From NCBI RefSeq assembly GCF_963576675.1, contig NC_088916.1, positions 20,435,501-20,499,500 on the forward strand: a stretch of DNA of 64,000 bases. Reading direction: 5' to 3'. A model generated the notes under the pieces. It did not search any database, was not told the origin of the DNA, and saw nothing but the letters and a program-made list of their open reading frames with translations. The translations under genes were made by a program, and so were the position numbers. Positions 45,901-56,405 of the stretch are shown here, one piece after another; positions within the stretch are counted from its first letter, which is position 1, and each line of letters starts with the position of its first letter. The stretch is from Euphorbia lathyris. Its lineage: Eukaryota > Streptophyta > Magnoliopsida > Malpighiales > Euphorbiaceae.

Positions 45901-47620
45901 TAGTAAATTGTAAACTTGAGTGTTAAATCAGGGTCACTTCGTGTAATGAAAAACTGAAACCCAAAATAGTTATGCAAGACTATGTTGAGATGCAAAGGGG
46001 TAAAATGTAGTGATTGTCTAGGTGGCAATGGAAGATTAAGTCAAATCCTATGTATGAGCCCGATTTGACTAAAAAAAAAAAAGAGCGGCCCGGTCGCATT
46101 ACGCGTCCCCGCTGAGCGAGGGTCCGGGGAGGGGTCCCACCACAAGGGTGTATTGGGGGCAAGCCTTCCCTTGCCAATTTAATTGGCAAGAGGCCGCTCC
46201 TAAGACTCGAACCCGTGACCTCAGGTCACACGGTAACAACGTTTTACCGTTGCGCCAAGGCTCGCCCTCATGAGCCCGATTTGACTAACGGCTAAAAAAA
46301 AAAATGAAATCATAAGATTGGAGAATATAAAAGGAAAATACAAGAGGGTTAATAAATCAAAGAGAAAATGAGCTTAGGGAGTAGAATGTAGCCATATAAG
46401 CTATTTTTAAAAATGGGGGAGGAGGTGATAGATGAAGTCTTTTGAAAATGCATCCTAATGCTACATAAAAGCAATGGCATAGAAGGAGAAAATAAGAAGA
46501 TGAAGCAAAGAATTGTCCCCGGTGCTTTGCTTAATTCAGACATACACATTAAAGCATTATAAGATTAACATGCAAACTCCATATTTTTTTTCAAGTAACT
46601 CAACATTGGATACAGTGTGATATTTCAGCTCAATACAAACTGCGTTAGATTCAGTCAGATGGATGCATCCACATCAGAAAGATTCATCAAAACCATATAT
46701 TACTTAATAAGTCAAGAACCAATTGATGATGGACGAGTTCCATATCAGTAATTTAATTTCCCCAAAAAAAAGAACCATCTGATCAGCTTCAACATGCATC
46801 ACAGGAATCAGTAGTCGGACAACTAACTCATCGAATCCAGGGAATTTAAAGGGGAAACGTCAATAGGCACAGGTTAGATACATATCTTCTCTTGATGAAA
46901 ATTTGAGGATGCATCCCAAAAAGAATTCTGTTATATTGAAACTATAAACCTCTGATGGCATCATGGCATTACAGAATACAAAATGAAGCAACTGTAATGT
47001 CCAAAAAGTTGAGATATTCAATCTATTCAAGGGGGGAAAATAAATTGGAAAACTGGCCAACAATCAAATTTCACTTCAAAAGCTACATTGTCCTGATGGA
47101 GATACTTCTTGAAGCCATAGGTAATCAATACTATGCTTTTCAATTGAAGTGTATATATAGTAAAGAACTAAAACAAATTGCAGCATATTAAAGAGAAATC
47201 AAAGTAAAAATTCATGATCCTACTTAACAAGCTTCGAACACAGATATTATGAAGAAACACTGGCATATATGATCGCGGCAAAAGACAATCTAATGATAAA
47301 GGTTGAGTAAATGACATCAAACAGTCTTGATAATGCATTAAGGGAATACCGGAGGTGGATTTGCAAGACAAATCAGCACAATCAGCAAGCCTAGGACTTC
47401 CCATATTGGGAGCTTGAAACCCAACTTCATTGCAGAAATTCCAAGCTTCTAATGCCACTCTCACATTTGGATTCTTCATTCCAGGGTCTCCAATAGCTGA
47501 TACATACTTGTTTGAAGATGACGACAAAGTTGTCTCTATTGTTGTCAAACAAAAACCCTTATTCCATAGAAAAACTTGCAGCAAAATTATTACAACAAGT
47601 AAAGAAGATGAAGCCGCCAT
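42917..47620 (-). CDS. Secreted plant protein of unknown function, four exons, intact
   Basis: Exons 47620-47350, 45378-44747, 43696-43181 and 43078-42917 join in phase (271+632+516+162 bp) to a 526-residue protein with no stop. Introns have GT/AG ends; the first donor, GTATTC, is weak. Residues 1-24 (MAASSSLLVVIILLQVFLW...) look like a signal peptide. The rest is Cys-rich with several N-glycosylation sequons (NTT, NYS, NGS, NET). Conserved-looking blocks include SAIGDPGMKNPNVRVALEAW, FPCFGEGCMNQPLIYHN and DIGSCWKNNGDPCDGD. It resembles a plant-specific family of uncharacterised extracellular proteins (I think DUF7705; not certain). Introns 1 and 2 each contain a SINE. No function can be stated. 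Confidence 0.82.
43988..44145. repeat. Inverted repeat (possible MITE) in intron 2 of the host gene
   Basis: Arms 43988-44030 and 44101-44145 are close inverted copies around a 70-bp AT-rich loop; both contain ATGGTAGAAACTCTAGCTCA. Weaker complementarity extends to TTTTACCC/GGGTCGTAAA on the outside. No clear target duplication was found, so element status is unproved. Confidence 0.65.
44429..44610 (+). mobile_element. Au SINE, copy 2, full length, in host intron 2
   Basis: A 182-bp element starting GAGGGCGAGCCTTGGCGCAA, with B-box GGTTCGAGTC, ending CCGCCCCTTTTTTT. Perfect 16-bp duplications ACTAAGGCCAAATATA flank it (44413-44428 and 44611-44626). It is inserted in the opposite orientation to the host gene. 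Confidence 0.96.
46071..46269 (-). mobile_element. Au SINE, copy 3, full length, in host intron 1
   Basis: The reverse complement starts GAGGGCGAGCCTTGGCGCAA and ends in a T-rich tail (A12 on the plus strand). Perfect 17-bp duplications ATGAGCCCGATTTGACT flank it (46054-46070 and 46270-46286). It has the same orientation as the host gene and a few private changes. Confidence 0.96.
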
Positions 47621-48510
47621 GTTTCTTAGTTTACTGATTCAGTGAAATCAACAGCAGAGGTTTCGCCTACATGAGAAATTTGGAGAAGAGAAAAGGTAGA
47701 AATTGGTTTGAATGTTGCGGGGAAGAAATCCATGTTTGATTTTGGCAGTATCTGTTTGATTATGGCCGTTGCTTTCTGATTTGCTTCAAAGCAAGCAGAG
47801 AGATGGTGGGCCTGCTTCAAAACAAGCACTTGTTATCTACATCCAATTAGTTGAGCCTCTTCATTTTCAATTCTTTCATTTCTTTATTTTCTCTCTCTAT
47901 TTTTTTTTTCAACTTATTATTTCATTTTTTAATCAAAAAAAATATTTTCTCGTTTTTATTTAATTTCATATAACATTATGACTGTCCTTCTATTGAAGGC
48001 TTTGAGTATTCCTTCATTCCGAGAGGTGAGTCATGCTTGTTGTTCTTCTTCGTCCATATTGTCCCCTTATTGCTCCTCTTTGTTCTCTTGTTGTTCAAGT
48101 GGTTGTTCCTTTGGTTGCCTTTCAGCTTCAAGGTCTTGTTCTATTCTTGGATGATTTAGTTCCGCCAGCCTTTGCCTTATTCTCACTCTTCGGGCTGCGT
48201 TTAGTCATCTGATGGTTGCTTCAATTTCAAGATCAAAAGGGACAAGTGGTGCTCCTACTCTTCGCATACGCTGTGAATGGAACAAGTAAAATATTGCACA
48301 CTTAGTGAGCTTTCGAGCAGTCGCTCGGGGGCGCATCACTCATAAAGGAATAAGTGTAACCCACCGTTATCAAGTAATAAAATCTAGACAAGTCCGGGTA
48401 TTGAATCCACAGGATTTTTACCGCAAGTACCAAACTACTAGGCTTCTAATGTTATATAGACGATAAGGGGGTTTAGATTGAGTTTTATCGAAGTTAATCC
48501 TACTACTAAT
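47621..48510. other. Host gene upstream region and retroelement debris
   Basis: The host gene 5' UTR and promoter should occupy the first few hundred bases; a CT-rich tract near 47878-47910 is visible. At about 48326-48450 lies a segment containing GTGTAACCCACCGTTATCAA, GGGTATTGAATCCACAGG and ACCAAACTACTAGGC. It matches, with substitutions, the segment at 60090-60200, so both are pieces of one repeat family. The segment ends where F-box copy A begins. Confidence 0.55.
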
Positions 48511-49060
48511 TACTATCGGACATTCTCGCTAGAGTTACTTCAACATCATTCACCGATATTTTTAACGCCAAATCAACTTGTAAAGAATGGTTCAAAGCAG
48601 CATCTGAAGATTACGTTTTTTAGCGTGTTTCAGTTGATTCTTTACCCGTAATCCTTGGAAAAATACGAGTAAATCTATCATTTCCTACCTCGAAAATCGC
48701 ATAAAAGTCAGAAATCCAGAATCATTATTTTGACAAGGATTGATCGATTATTTCAGTCATCCAAGGCCCGATTCCGGGCTTAAGTACTTAGGGAAAGCAA
48801 GTGATAAAGGCCATTTGAAAGCGAAATATGTTTATTGTATCATTCTAATCTGTTATGGCGAATTTTTTTGGGAACAAGGTTTAAAGTTAGTTTGTGATTT
48901 CAAATCAGAATTGGTGGATGAATGTAGGGAGAAGGCGAGGAAGGTTGTGCAAATGATGTGGAAGCGTAGTTTTATAGTTGGAGAATGAGCTGAAAAAGAA
49001 TTAAGATTGAGAAAAAGAAAAAGTCGAAAAAGGTCAGAAAAAATTTATATTAAGTTTTTA
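48511..49060 (+). pseudogene. F-box/SEL1-like pseudogene, copy A
   Basis: A copy of the gene carried in the MULE array, entering at the F-box (TACTATCGGACATTCTC) with its N-terminus missing. It has a TAG in the YVFERVS block and a TGA in SLFRQG, but reads TTGAAAGCG instead of the array's TAGAAAGCG, so it lacks the shared array stop. Its 3' flank carries CTTCATATTCTTATTATG and the junction word GGCTTTCTGCCAAGAATACTG, as in the array units, and then runs on into the next unit's upstream region to 49360. Confidence 0.78.
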
Positions 49061-49361
49061 GACTAAATGATATTTTTTTTATCTCCTTCTTCATATTCTT
49101 ATTATGTTTTTTTATGTTAGGCTTTCTGCCAAGAATACTGAAAATGTGTCAAACTTCAACCTAAAGGTGTGAGCTTTTTTGCTTAACATAACTAAAGCAC
49201 ATTTTCTATTTGATTTAACTACATCCACCATATTAATTAAATTTCAAATCATATTTGTTTAGAAATTAAAGATACTTACAAATAAGTGTGACTGTCAGGT
49301 AGAAATTAAAGAATATACTCAAAGCAGAAGACTTTATCATGTCTTTATTTGTCATTTTAGC

Positions 49362-49487
49362 ACGTTTCAATTGATTCTTTACCCGTAATTCATTAGAAAA
49401 ATATGAGTAAGTCTGTCATCTCTTACCTCGAGAAGTGCATAAAAGTAAAAAATCCAGAATCATTATTTCGACAAGGAATGATCGATT
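49362..49487 (+). pseudogene. F-box/SEL1-like pseudogene, copy B, 5' piece
   Basis: The fragment starts abruptly at AGCACGTTTCAATTG, fused to an upstream region whose end is deleted, and reads SKSVISYLEKCIKVKNPESLFRQGMID. It is cut at 49487 by LINE-3. Confidence 0.78.
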
Positions 49488-49644
49488 TTTTTTTATGAAA
49501 GGCTGGGACGACTGAGGAGAGCTCGGGCATCCCAGCTAGGCTAGCACCCCCGAGACAGACCACAAACCCAAATAAAATAAATGAGAAACCAGAGTGTTCA
49601 ATACAAAAGAAGAGCCAAAGAAGGAAAAAAGTAAGAGAAAAGCA

Positions 49645-51248
49645 TCAAGGGAATCTAAAGTGAGGAAATTGACAGATATCTTCCATAATGAAGTCATGAC
49701 AGAAGCTAGGTGCAGCATTCCACCATTTAGTACCTTCGGATAGAGCTCCGAATTTGGCTAAAGCGTCTGCCGCCCTGTTTCCTTCCCTGTAAATATGAGT
49801 TATCTCAATCTCCATGGATGAGCATTGAGAGAGACACTTCAGCCAGCTGCTACGGGCTTGCCAAGGGACCAGCGGATTCCGGTGCAAGAGAAGATTTACC
49901 ATATTGTCCGAGTCTGACTCAATCCACAAACGCTTCCAACCCTTCTCCCAGGCGAAATTGACAGCTATCGCGATTGCGTTAATCTCAGCAGAGAAAGCAT
50001 CTGAGGCTTCGAGACGACACGCGAAGCAACCATGGGCCAGACCACGGGAGTTCCTGAAAATTCCTCCAGCCCCGGACGCTCCAGAAGCCAAGACGAACCC
50101 GTCTGTATTCACTTTCAGCCAGTCCTGCGTCGGCGGGAGCCAGTGGACACAGATAATGTTTGGGGCTGGCGGAGGACGTGGGTGAATGCTAAAAGATCGA
50201 AGAATCCGTTCTTCCGCTGGACTAGAACAGCAGCCAATTTGAATGGTGTTGGATTCTCTGATGCAAACTTTAATCGGGTGCCGTAATTTTGGATTGAAGG
50301 GAGCTCTTCCTCAAAGGTTGCATAGTTACGAGCCCGCCAGATTAGCCAAAGACAGCTTATAACCGCAGTTTGCCATAGATGCCAGACCTGCCTCCCAAAC
50401 CTGAACTTCATGAGATTTGTAAAAAATACAAGGAAGCTGCCTGAGGGGATGATGGTCACTCCAAAAGAGGTCTCGAGATAGTGCCACAGCCTTTTAGAAA
50501 ACGCACAGTCCATGAACAGATGATCAATGTTTTCCGAGGCTGCCTTGCAAAGAATACATCTAGATGCCATTGTCACGCCCCTTTTTGCCAGGTTATCGTG
50601 CGTGGCCAGCCGGTTGTGCATAATCCTCCAACACGTGAAGGACCGGGACGGAGGCAACTGTTTTCCCCAAATGAAATGGGACCAAGACGGGGGAGCCCCA
50701 TGTGAGGGCTGCTGTTGTCTGTAATAGCCTTTTACTGTGAATTTGTCGGATTTGTCAGGCTCCCAGATACAGATATCCGAGTCATTGCAAACCCACTTCA
50801 CTTTCTTGATCTGGCTTTGGATGTTCTGAGGCAAATTTTGAATATGCGACCATTCATTATCCCCAAGGAATTCTTCCACCGAGTTCACCAATCCTCTTTG
50901 CACAGCGGCAGACATTCCCAGCTGATCAGCAATTGGCGGCTTCACCCAATGATCAGTCCAGAACTTAAGAGAAGAGTATTTACCTATCCACCATTTGATA
51001 TTCATCTCAATGACTTTGAAGGTTGGCTTACATGAAGGCCAAATTGAAGAGGAATTGATATGGACCCGCGGGCAGCCAGACGGGGAGGTAAATCTTTCCT
51101 TGAACAGGTTAGTCGCAAACGAGTTCCCCTGAATCAAGTCCCACGCGAGTTTCCCAAGGAGAGCCGCGTTAAAACTGCCTAATTCTTTGATCCCAAGACC
51201 GCCTTCATCCAAACTTCTACAGCAAACTAGCCAAGAAACCGTTACCAA
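49645..51248 (-). pseudogene. LINE-3 zf-RVT and RNase H part
   Basis: The frame 51248-50115 continues after the TAG in the same reading: VTVSWLVCCRSLDEGGLGI, the zf-RVT block (FTCWRIMHNRLATHDNLAKR ... CILCKAASENIDHLFMDC), then a linker. A frameshift near 50170 moves the homology to the frame 50112-49645. That frame carries RNase H: VNTDGFVLASGASGAGGIFR, SAEINAIAIAVNFA, WIESDSDNMV and REGNRAADALAKFG, with the catalytic D, E, D and D in place. Confidence 0.9.
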
Positions 51249-51272
51249 TTTCTTTTGGTCTGTGTTCCCGGA

Positions 51273-52157
51273 CTATAGGAAATTCCTGAGAGCTCGATTG
51301 ATCCGATTCATTAGTTTGCAAGGCCATCTGTATACAGACAGGGCGTGAACAAAAAATCTAGTGAAAGCCGATTTGATCAGTGTCAATCTGCCGGCAAAGG
51401 ATAACGTCATGCCTTTCCAGTTACTGAACCTCTCAAGAAACCCATCGGTCATGCCTGATAAGTGTCTCGCTTTTGGCGCCCCAACAAATAGCGGGACACC
51501 TAAGTAGGTGAAAGGTAAGGCTGCTTGCTGGATGCCCAGTATTCCGGCCAGCGATTCACGTCTTCTCGAGGACACATGAGTTCCAAAGTATACTGAGGAC
51601 TTATCCCAATTTACTGACTGGCCTGACAACTCACCATACAGCTTGAAGATATTATCAATAGCTTTCATATTAGCTTTTGTTGCTTTCCCAAACAGCATCA
51701 TATCGTCCGCATATAGCAAGTGCGAAGGAAAATTGTGAGAGTTGGTATATGACATGTTGGAGAACATACCTTCATTCTCCATTTTACTTAGCCATCTGCT
51801 GAAAAAGTCTTCCGCGATACCAAATAGGATGGGAGATAACGGATCACCTTGTCTGACACCTCTCGAGCATTTGAAATAACCCTTAGGTTCCCCATTTATC
51901 ATTACAGAGATTCTGGAAGAGGATAGGATATTTAGAATCCAATCCCTGAATTGCAGTGAGAAGCCAAAAGCATTTAAAATAGATAGAAGAAAATTCCAGT
52001 CCATCGTATCAAAAGCTTTCCTGATGTCTATTTTGAGGGCCATGTTCCCCCCGAAACATTTCTTGTTTAGCATATTTATGCCCTCGGATGCCGCAGCAAT
52101 ACAGTGATGAATGTTGCGCCCTTTGACGAAACCGAATTAGTTTGGCGAGACTATCTT
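51273..52157 (-). pseudogene. LINE-3 reverse transcriptase, C-terminal two thirds
   Basis: The readable minus-strand frame contains MALKIDIRKAFDTMDW (motif A), RGVRQGDPLSPILFGIA (motif B) and LLYADDMMLFGK (motif C, catalytic ADD). LPFTYLGVPLFVGAPK and FAGRLTLIKSAF follow. It ends at a TAG at 51273 where TGG (Trp) is expected, a G-to-A change. The domain N-terminus is missing because of 5' truncation; LINE text can be followed up to about 52157. Confidence 0.9.
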
Positions 52158-52158
52158 T

Positions 52159-52480
52159 GAATGATCGATTATTTCAGCCATTCAAGGCCCGATTCCGGGC
52201 TTAAGTACTTAGGGAAAGCAAGTGATAAAGGCCATCTGGAAGCGAAATATGTTTATTGTATCATTCTTATCTGTTATGGTGAAATTTTTTAGGAACAATG
52301 TTTAAAGTTAGTTTGTGATTTCAATTCAGAATTGGTGAATGAATGTAGGGAGAAGGTGAGGTAGGTTGTGCAAATGATGTGGAAGCGTAATTTTATAGTT
52401 GGAGAAGGAGATGAAAAAGAATTGAGATTGAGAAAAAAAAAAGTCGAAAAAGGTCGGAAAAATTAGAAAAAATTTATATT
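52159..52480 (+). pseudogene. F-box/SEL1-like pseudogene, copy B, 3' piece
   Basis: The continuation of copy B after LINE-3: MIDYFSHSRPDSGLKYLGKA, GHLEAKYVYCIILICYGEIF, then a TAG in the KVRKVV block (GAGGTAGGTT) and the charged tail. The segment from about 52290 onward, including its 3' flank, is repeated at 57002. Confidence 0.78.
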
Positions 52481-52570
52481 AAGTTTACAGACTAAACGAT
52501 ATTTTTTTATCTCCTTCTTCATATTCTTATTATGTTTTTGTTTTATGCCAGGCTTTCTGCCTAGAATACT

Positions 52571-52835
52571 GAAATATTTTTCGTGTCGTCTGAATATTTT
52601 TTGTGACAGTATTTTAACTGTATGTCATCTGAAAGCGAAAAAAAAAGCGCTCGATTCTCAGATGACATTATGATTACATAATCCTGTCATCCAAAGAAAA
52701 CGTGCGTTTTTGTTAAATTTCACTTAGTCAACAGATGACACTTATAATAAATGAATGTCATTGTTTGCCGAAAACAAAAAAGCGGCAAATAAAATTTCAC
52801 TTACGCGGTCAGTCCCCAAATTTTAGGCGCTCTAA
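52571..52835. repeat. 265-bp noncoding segment X, copy 1
   Basis: It starts where F-box flank similarity stops (AATACTGAAA, then TATTTTTCGTG). Its main feature is repetition of AGATGACA and its inverse TGTCATCT at five or so places, plus two GCGCTC words. Alternating short inverted words are common near the ends of CACTA-type elements, but I see no CACTA terminus. A second copy lies at 57266-57537. Confidence 0.7.
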
Positions 52836-53353
52836 AATCATTCACCGATCTTTTCAACGCCAAATCAACTTGCAAAGAATGATTGAAAGCAGCATCTAAA
52901 GATTATGTTTTTTAGCGCGTTTCAATTGATTCTTTACTCGTAATTCATTGGAAAAATATGAGTAAGTCTGTCATCTCCTACCTCGAGAAGTGCATAAAAG
53001 TCAGAAATCCAGAATCATTATTTCGACAAGGAATGATCGATTATTTTAGCGATTCTAGGCCCGATTTCGGGCTTAAGTACTTAGGGAAAGCAAGTGATAA
53101 AGGCCATTTGGAAGCCAAATATGTTTATTGTATAATTCTTGTCTGTTATATTTGGAAATTTAGGCAACAAGTTTTAAAGTTAGTTTGTGATTTAAAATCG
53201 GAATTGGTGGATAAATATAGAGAGAAGGTGAGGAAGGTTGTGCAACTGATGTGGAAACGTAATTTTATAGTTGGAGAAGGAAAAGAAAAAAGAATTGAGA
53301 TTGAGAATAAGAAAAGGTCGGAAAAGGTCGGAAAAAGTTGCAATTCAATATAA
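52836..53353 (+). pseudogene. F-box/SEL1-like pseudogene, copy C
   Basis: This is the best-preserved C-terminal half: from ATG 52958 an open frame of 131 residues reads MSKSVISYLEKCIKVRNPES, DSRPDFGLKYLGKASDKGHL and EAKYVYCIILVCYIWKFRQQ and ends in a Lys/Glu-rich tail. The F-box itself lies upstream in the same frame but is broken by TAG in the YVFERVS block and lacks its N-terminus. It could make a truncated protein, but there is no promoter evidence. Its inverted twin is at 56406-56970. Confidence 0.75.
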
Positions 53354-53383
53354 TATACTTTTAGTTCTGCAATTCAATAATCA

Positions 53384-53825
53384 ATGGCGATTTTTTAAGT
53401 TAAAAAAAAGTTATAACCAAAGGTAGAAGTCTTAGCAACGGATTTACTATCGGACATTCTCACCAGAGTTGCTTCAACATCATTCACCGATCTTTTCAAC
53501 GCCAAATCAACTTGCAAAGAATGGTTGAAAGCAGCATCTAAAGATTACGCTTTTGAGCGTGTTTCAATTGATTCTTTACCCATAATCCATTGGAAAAATA
53601 CGAGTAAATTCGTCGTCTCCTACCTCGAGAAGTGCATAAAAGACAGAAATCCAGAATCATTATTTTGACAAAGAATGATCGATTATTTCAACCATTCAAG
53701 GCCCGATTCCAGGCTTGAGTAATTGAGGAAAGCAATTGATAAAGGCCATTAGAAAGCGAAATATGTTTATTGTACAATTCTTATCTGTTATGGCGAAAAA
53801 TTTAGGGAACAAGGTTTAAAGTTAT
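53384..53825 (+). pseudogene. F-box/SEL1-like pseudogene, copy D
   Basis: It includes the whole F-box (DLLSDILTRVASTSFTDLF) and continues to the SEL1-like part, where it stops abruptly at 53825 within GGTTTAAAGTTA. It carries the TAG after DKGH that is typical of the MULE array, plus TGA in SLFRQG. ATGGCG at 53384 may be the ancestral start, now followed by a 2-base insertion in a T run. Confidence 0.78.
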
Positions 53826-54008
53826 GGTAAAGTTCGGGTACCATTAATGTAATTAACTCATGAAACTCGCGTTGACCGGTCATAACCGGTAAAAATATAC
53901 TAAATTGTCCGATCATCGTTACTTCAGGTATATTTTTGGGACAAAATGTAATCTAAGTACCAAAGTGTAAACTATATAAAGTTCAGGTACCATTGGTCTA
54001 GTTTACCC
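53826..54008. other. 183-bp unidentified insert between F-box copies D and E
   Basis: The segment begins TGGTAAAGTTCGGGTACCAT and contains a second, similar GTTCAGGTACCATTGGTC near its end, so it has internal direct repetition. There is no coding potential, and I do not recognise it. Confidence 0.5.
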
Positions 54009-54260
54009 GTGATAAATGCCATTTGGAAGCGAAATATGTTTATTTTATCATTCTTATCTGTTATGGCGAAATTTTTTGGAACAAGGTTTAAAGTTAGTTT
54101 GTGATTTCAAATCGGAATTGGTGGATGAATATAGGGAGAAGGTGAGGAAGGTTGTGCAAATGATGTGGAAGCGTAATTTTATAGTTGGAGAAGGAGATGA
54201 AAAAGAATTGAGATTGAGAAAAAAAAGTCAAAAAAGGTCGGAAAAAAATTAGAAAAAATT
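54009..54260 (+). pseudogene. F-box/SEL1-like pseudogene, copy E (C-terminal part)
   Basis: Starts at the GHLEAKY-equivalent (GCCATTTGGAAGCGAAATAT) without the shared array TAG. A one-base difference in GGCGAAATTTTTTGGAAC shifts the frame, and the charged tail follows. Its 3' flank carries the GGGTTTCTGCCAAGAATACTG junction and leads into copy F. Confidence 0.75.
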
Positions 54261-54747
54261 TATATTATGTTTTTAGACTAAACGATATTTTTTTTATCTC
54301 CTTCTTCATATTCTTATTATGTTTTTGTTTTATTTCAGGGTTTCTGCCAAGAATACTGAAAATGTGTTGTGTTGAAATCAAACTTCAACCTAAAGGTGTG
54401 AGCTTTTTCGCTTAACAGATTTAAAGCACATTTTCTATTTCATTTAACTACATCCACCATATTAATTAAATTTCGGATCATATTTGTTTAGAAATTAAAG
54501 ATATTTGCAAATAAGTGTGACTGCCAGGTAGAAATTAAAGAATATACTCAACGCAAAACACTTTATCATGTCTTTATTTGTCATTTTACACAAACATCTA
54601 TTAAAATCAGTTAAGTTTTGCCAAACAAGTTAATCCATCTACATAAATATCTCATTCGTGATTCATATAATTAGTTTTTGTTCTTTAATGCAATCATCAA
54701 CGGCGATTTTAAGTTCAAAAAAAGCTATAACCTAAGGCAGAAGAGTT

Positions 54748-55330
54748 ACCAACGGATTCACTCTCGGACATTCTCGTCAAAGTTGCTTCAACATCATTCA
54801 CCGATATTTTTAACGCCAAATCAACTTGCAAAGAATGGTTCAGAGCAGCATGTGAAGATTACGTTTTTTAGCGTGTTTCAGTTGATTCTTTACCCGTAAT
54901 CCATTGGAAAAATACGAGTAAATCTGTCATCTCCTACCTCGAGAAGTGCATAAAAGTCAAAAATCCAGAATCATTATTTTGACAAGGAATTATCGATTAT
55001 TTCAGTCATTCAAGGCCCGATTCCGAGCTTAAGTACTTGGGGAAAGCAAGTGATAAAGGTCATTTGGAAGCGAAATATGTTTATTGTATCATTCTTATCT
55101 GTTATGGCGAAATTTTTTGGGAACAATGTTTAAAATTAGTTTGTGATTTCAATTCAGAATTGGTGGATGAATGTAGGGAGAAGGTGAGGAAGGTTGTGCA
55201 AATGATGTGGAAGCGTAATTTTATAGTTGGAAAAGGAGATGAAAAAGAATTGAGATTGAGAAAAAAAAAAGTCGAAAAAGGTCGGAAAAATTAGAAAAAA
55301 TTTATATTAAGTTTATAGACTAAATGATAT
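54748..55330 (+). pseudogene. F-box/SEL1-like pseudogene, copy F
   Basis: Complete from the F-box (GATTCACTCTCGGACATTC) to the charged tail. Stops: TAG in YVFERVS, TGA in SLFRQG. Reads GGTCATTTGGAAGCG, so it lacks the array TAG. The 3' flank breaks at about 55344 where sequence of the 55320-55712 reading frame begins. Confidence 0.78.
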
Positions 55331-55712
55331 TTTTTTTATCTCCTAGTGCTTCCCAGAGTAGGAACGTATGTGCCTCTATTGATATGGAACAGATAGTCAA
55401 CTCCTCACGTATATTAGTTCCGAAAAGAGAGAATATGTAAGATGAACCCACACTGAACAAAATTTCCATACAACAAAGCATGAAACATTTCATAATCCTA
55501 CCCCGCAAACCAACTCTAAGGAAACGGGGTACAAGATCTTTGGCTATAGTAACGTAAAGAAAAACCTCAACAAAGTCGGGAACGATATAGAATAAAGTTT
55601 TTATAAGAAAACTCAATTTCTCAAATAGGGCAAAGAAAGTAATGAGAAATGAAGCCCATATGGCTATGAGGGTGAGACGCCAGAGAAATAGAGACAGAGA
55701 AGGATTAGCCAT
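55320..55712 (-). CDS. Hypothetical 130-residue membrane protein with a chimeric end
   Basis: The ORF reads MANPSLSLFLWRLTLIAIWA onward and has about three long hydrophobic segments (roughly residues 5-30, 33-58 and 72-95), so it would be a small integral membrane protein. I do not recognise the family. The final residues (GDKKNII) and the stop come from the F-box repeat flank, which begins at about 55344, so the original C-terminus has been replaced. A TATA-like ATTATTAAATAG lies about 65 bp upstream of the ATG and the perfect palindrome GTGTGGTGCACCACAC (55840-55855) further up. It may be a truncated captured gene or a chance ORF. Confidence 0.4.
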   Translation of the reverse strand: MANPSLSLFLWRLTLIAIWASFLITFFALFEKLSFLIKTLFYIVPDFVEVFLYVTIAKDLVPRFLRVGLRGRIMKCFMLCCMEILFSVGSSYIFSLFGTNIREELTICSISIEAHTFLLWEALGDKKNII

Positions 55713-55937
55713 CTTAGGGTCTTAGGGAGGGATAAAGCTTTGGAGGATGAGAACGCCCAAGAAGGGAGCCTCAATATCTATTTAATAATGGTTTGAGCGG
55801 GAAGAAGCTGTTAGTTAGTTAGTTATGAAAAATTATAATGTGTGGTGCACCACACTTTAAGATGGTGCACCCCTGAAAGTAAATACCATGTAACTACTAA
55901 CTCATCAACTATAACTGCTACAAAACAGCAAAAACTA

Positions 55938-56350
55938 ACTTTAAACCTTGTTCCCTAAATTTTTCGCCATAACAGATAAGAATTATACAATAAACATATT
56001 TCGCTTTCTAATGGCCTTTATCAATTGCTTTCCTCAATTACTCAAGCCTGGAATCGGGCCTTGAATTGTTGAAATAATCGATCATTCCTTGTCAAAATAA
56101 TGATTCTGGATTTCTGTCTTTTATGCACTTCTCAAGGTAGGAGACGATGAATTTACTCGTATTTTTCCAATGGATTATGGGTAAAGAATCAATTGAAACA
56201 CGCTCAAAAGCGTAATCTTTAGATGCTGCTTTCAACCATTCTTTGGAAGTTGATTTGGCGTTGAAAAGATCGGTGAATGATGTTGAAGCAACTCTGGCGA
56301 GAATGTCCGATAGTAAATCCGTTGCTAAGACTTCTGCCTTTGGTAATAAC
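55938..56350 (-). pseudogene. F-box/SEL1-like pseudogene, copy G (inverted twin of D)
   Basis: The reverse complement of copy D with a few substitutions. It ends at the same inner point (TAACTTTAAACC) and has the same array-type TAG after DKGH (TTCTAATGGCC on the plus strand). Together with copy H it forms the second arm of a large inverted repeat. Confidence 0.8.
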
Positions 56351-56405
56351 TTTTTTTAACTTAAAAAATCGCCATTGATTATTGAATTGCAGAACTAAAA
56401 GTAAA

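Larger units (their letters stand above)
49488..52158 (-). mobile_element. LINE-3, 5'-truncated, inserted in F-box copy B
   Basis: A 2671-bp L1-type LINE on the minus strand begins in the RT domain and ends with a poly(A) tail (T8 at about 49488 on the plus strand). The 12-bp target duplication GAATGATCGATT flanks it (49476-49487 and 52159-52170). RT, zf-RVT and RNase H are all readable. The 5' truncation, A tail and variable-length duplication are the signature of target-primed reverse transcription. Confidence 0.95.

Noticed and set aside
38474..46269. tRNA-like boxes (GGTTCGAGTC) suggesting tRNA genes
   Set aside because: They are the tRNA-derived heads of Au SINEs, with SINE bodies and target duplications; no cloverleaf gene is present.
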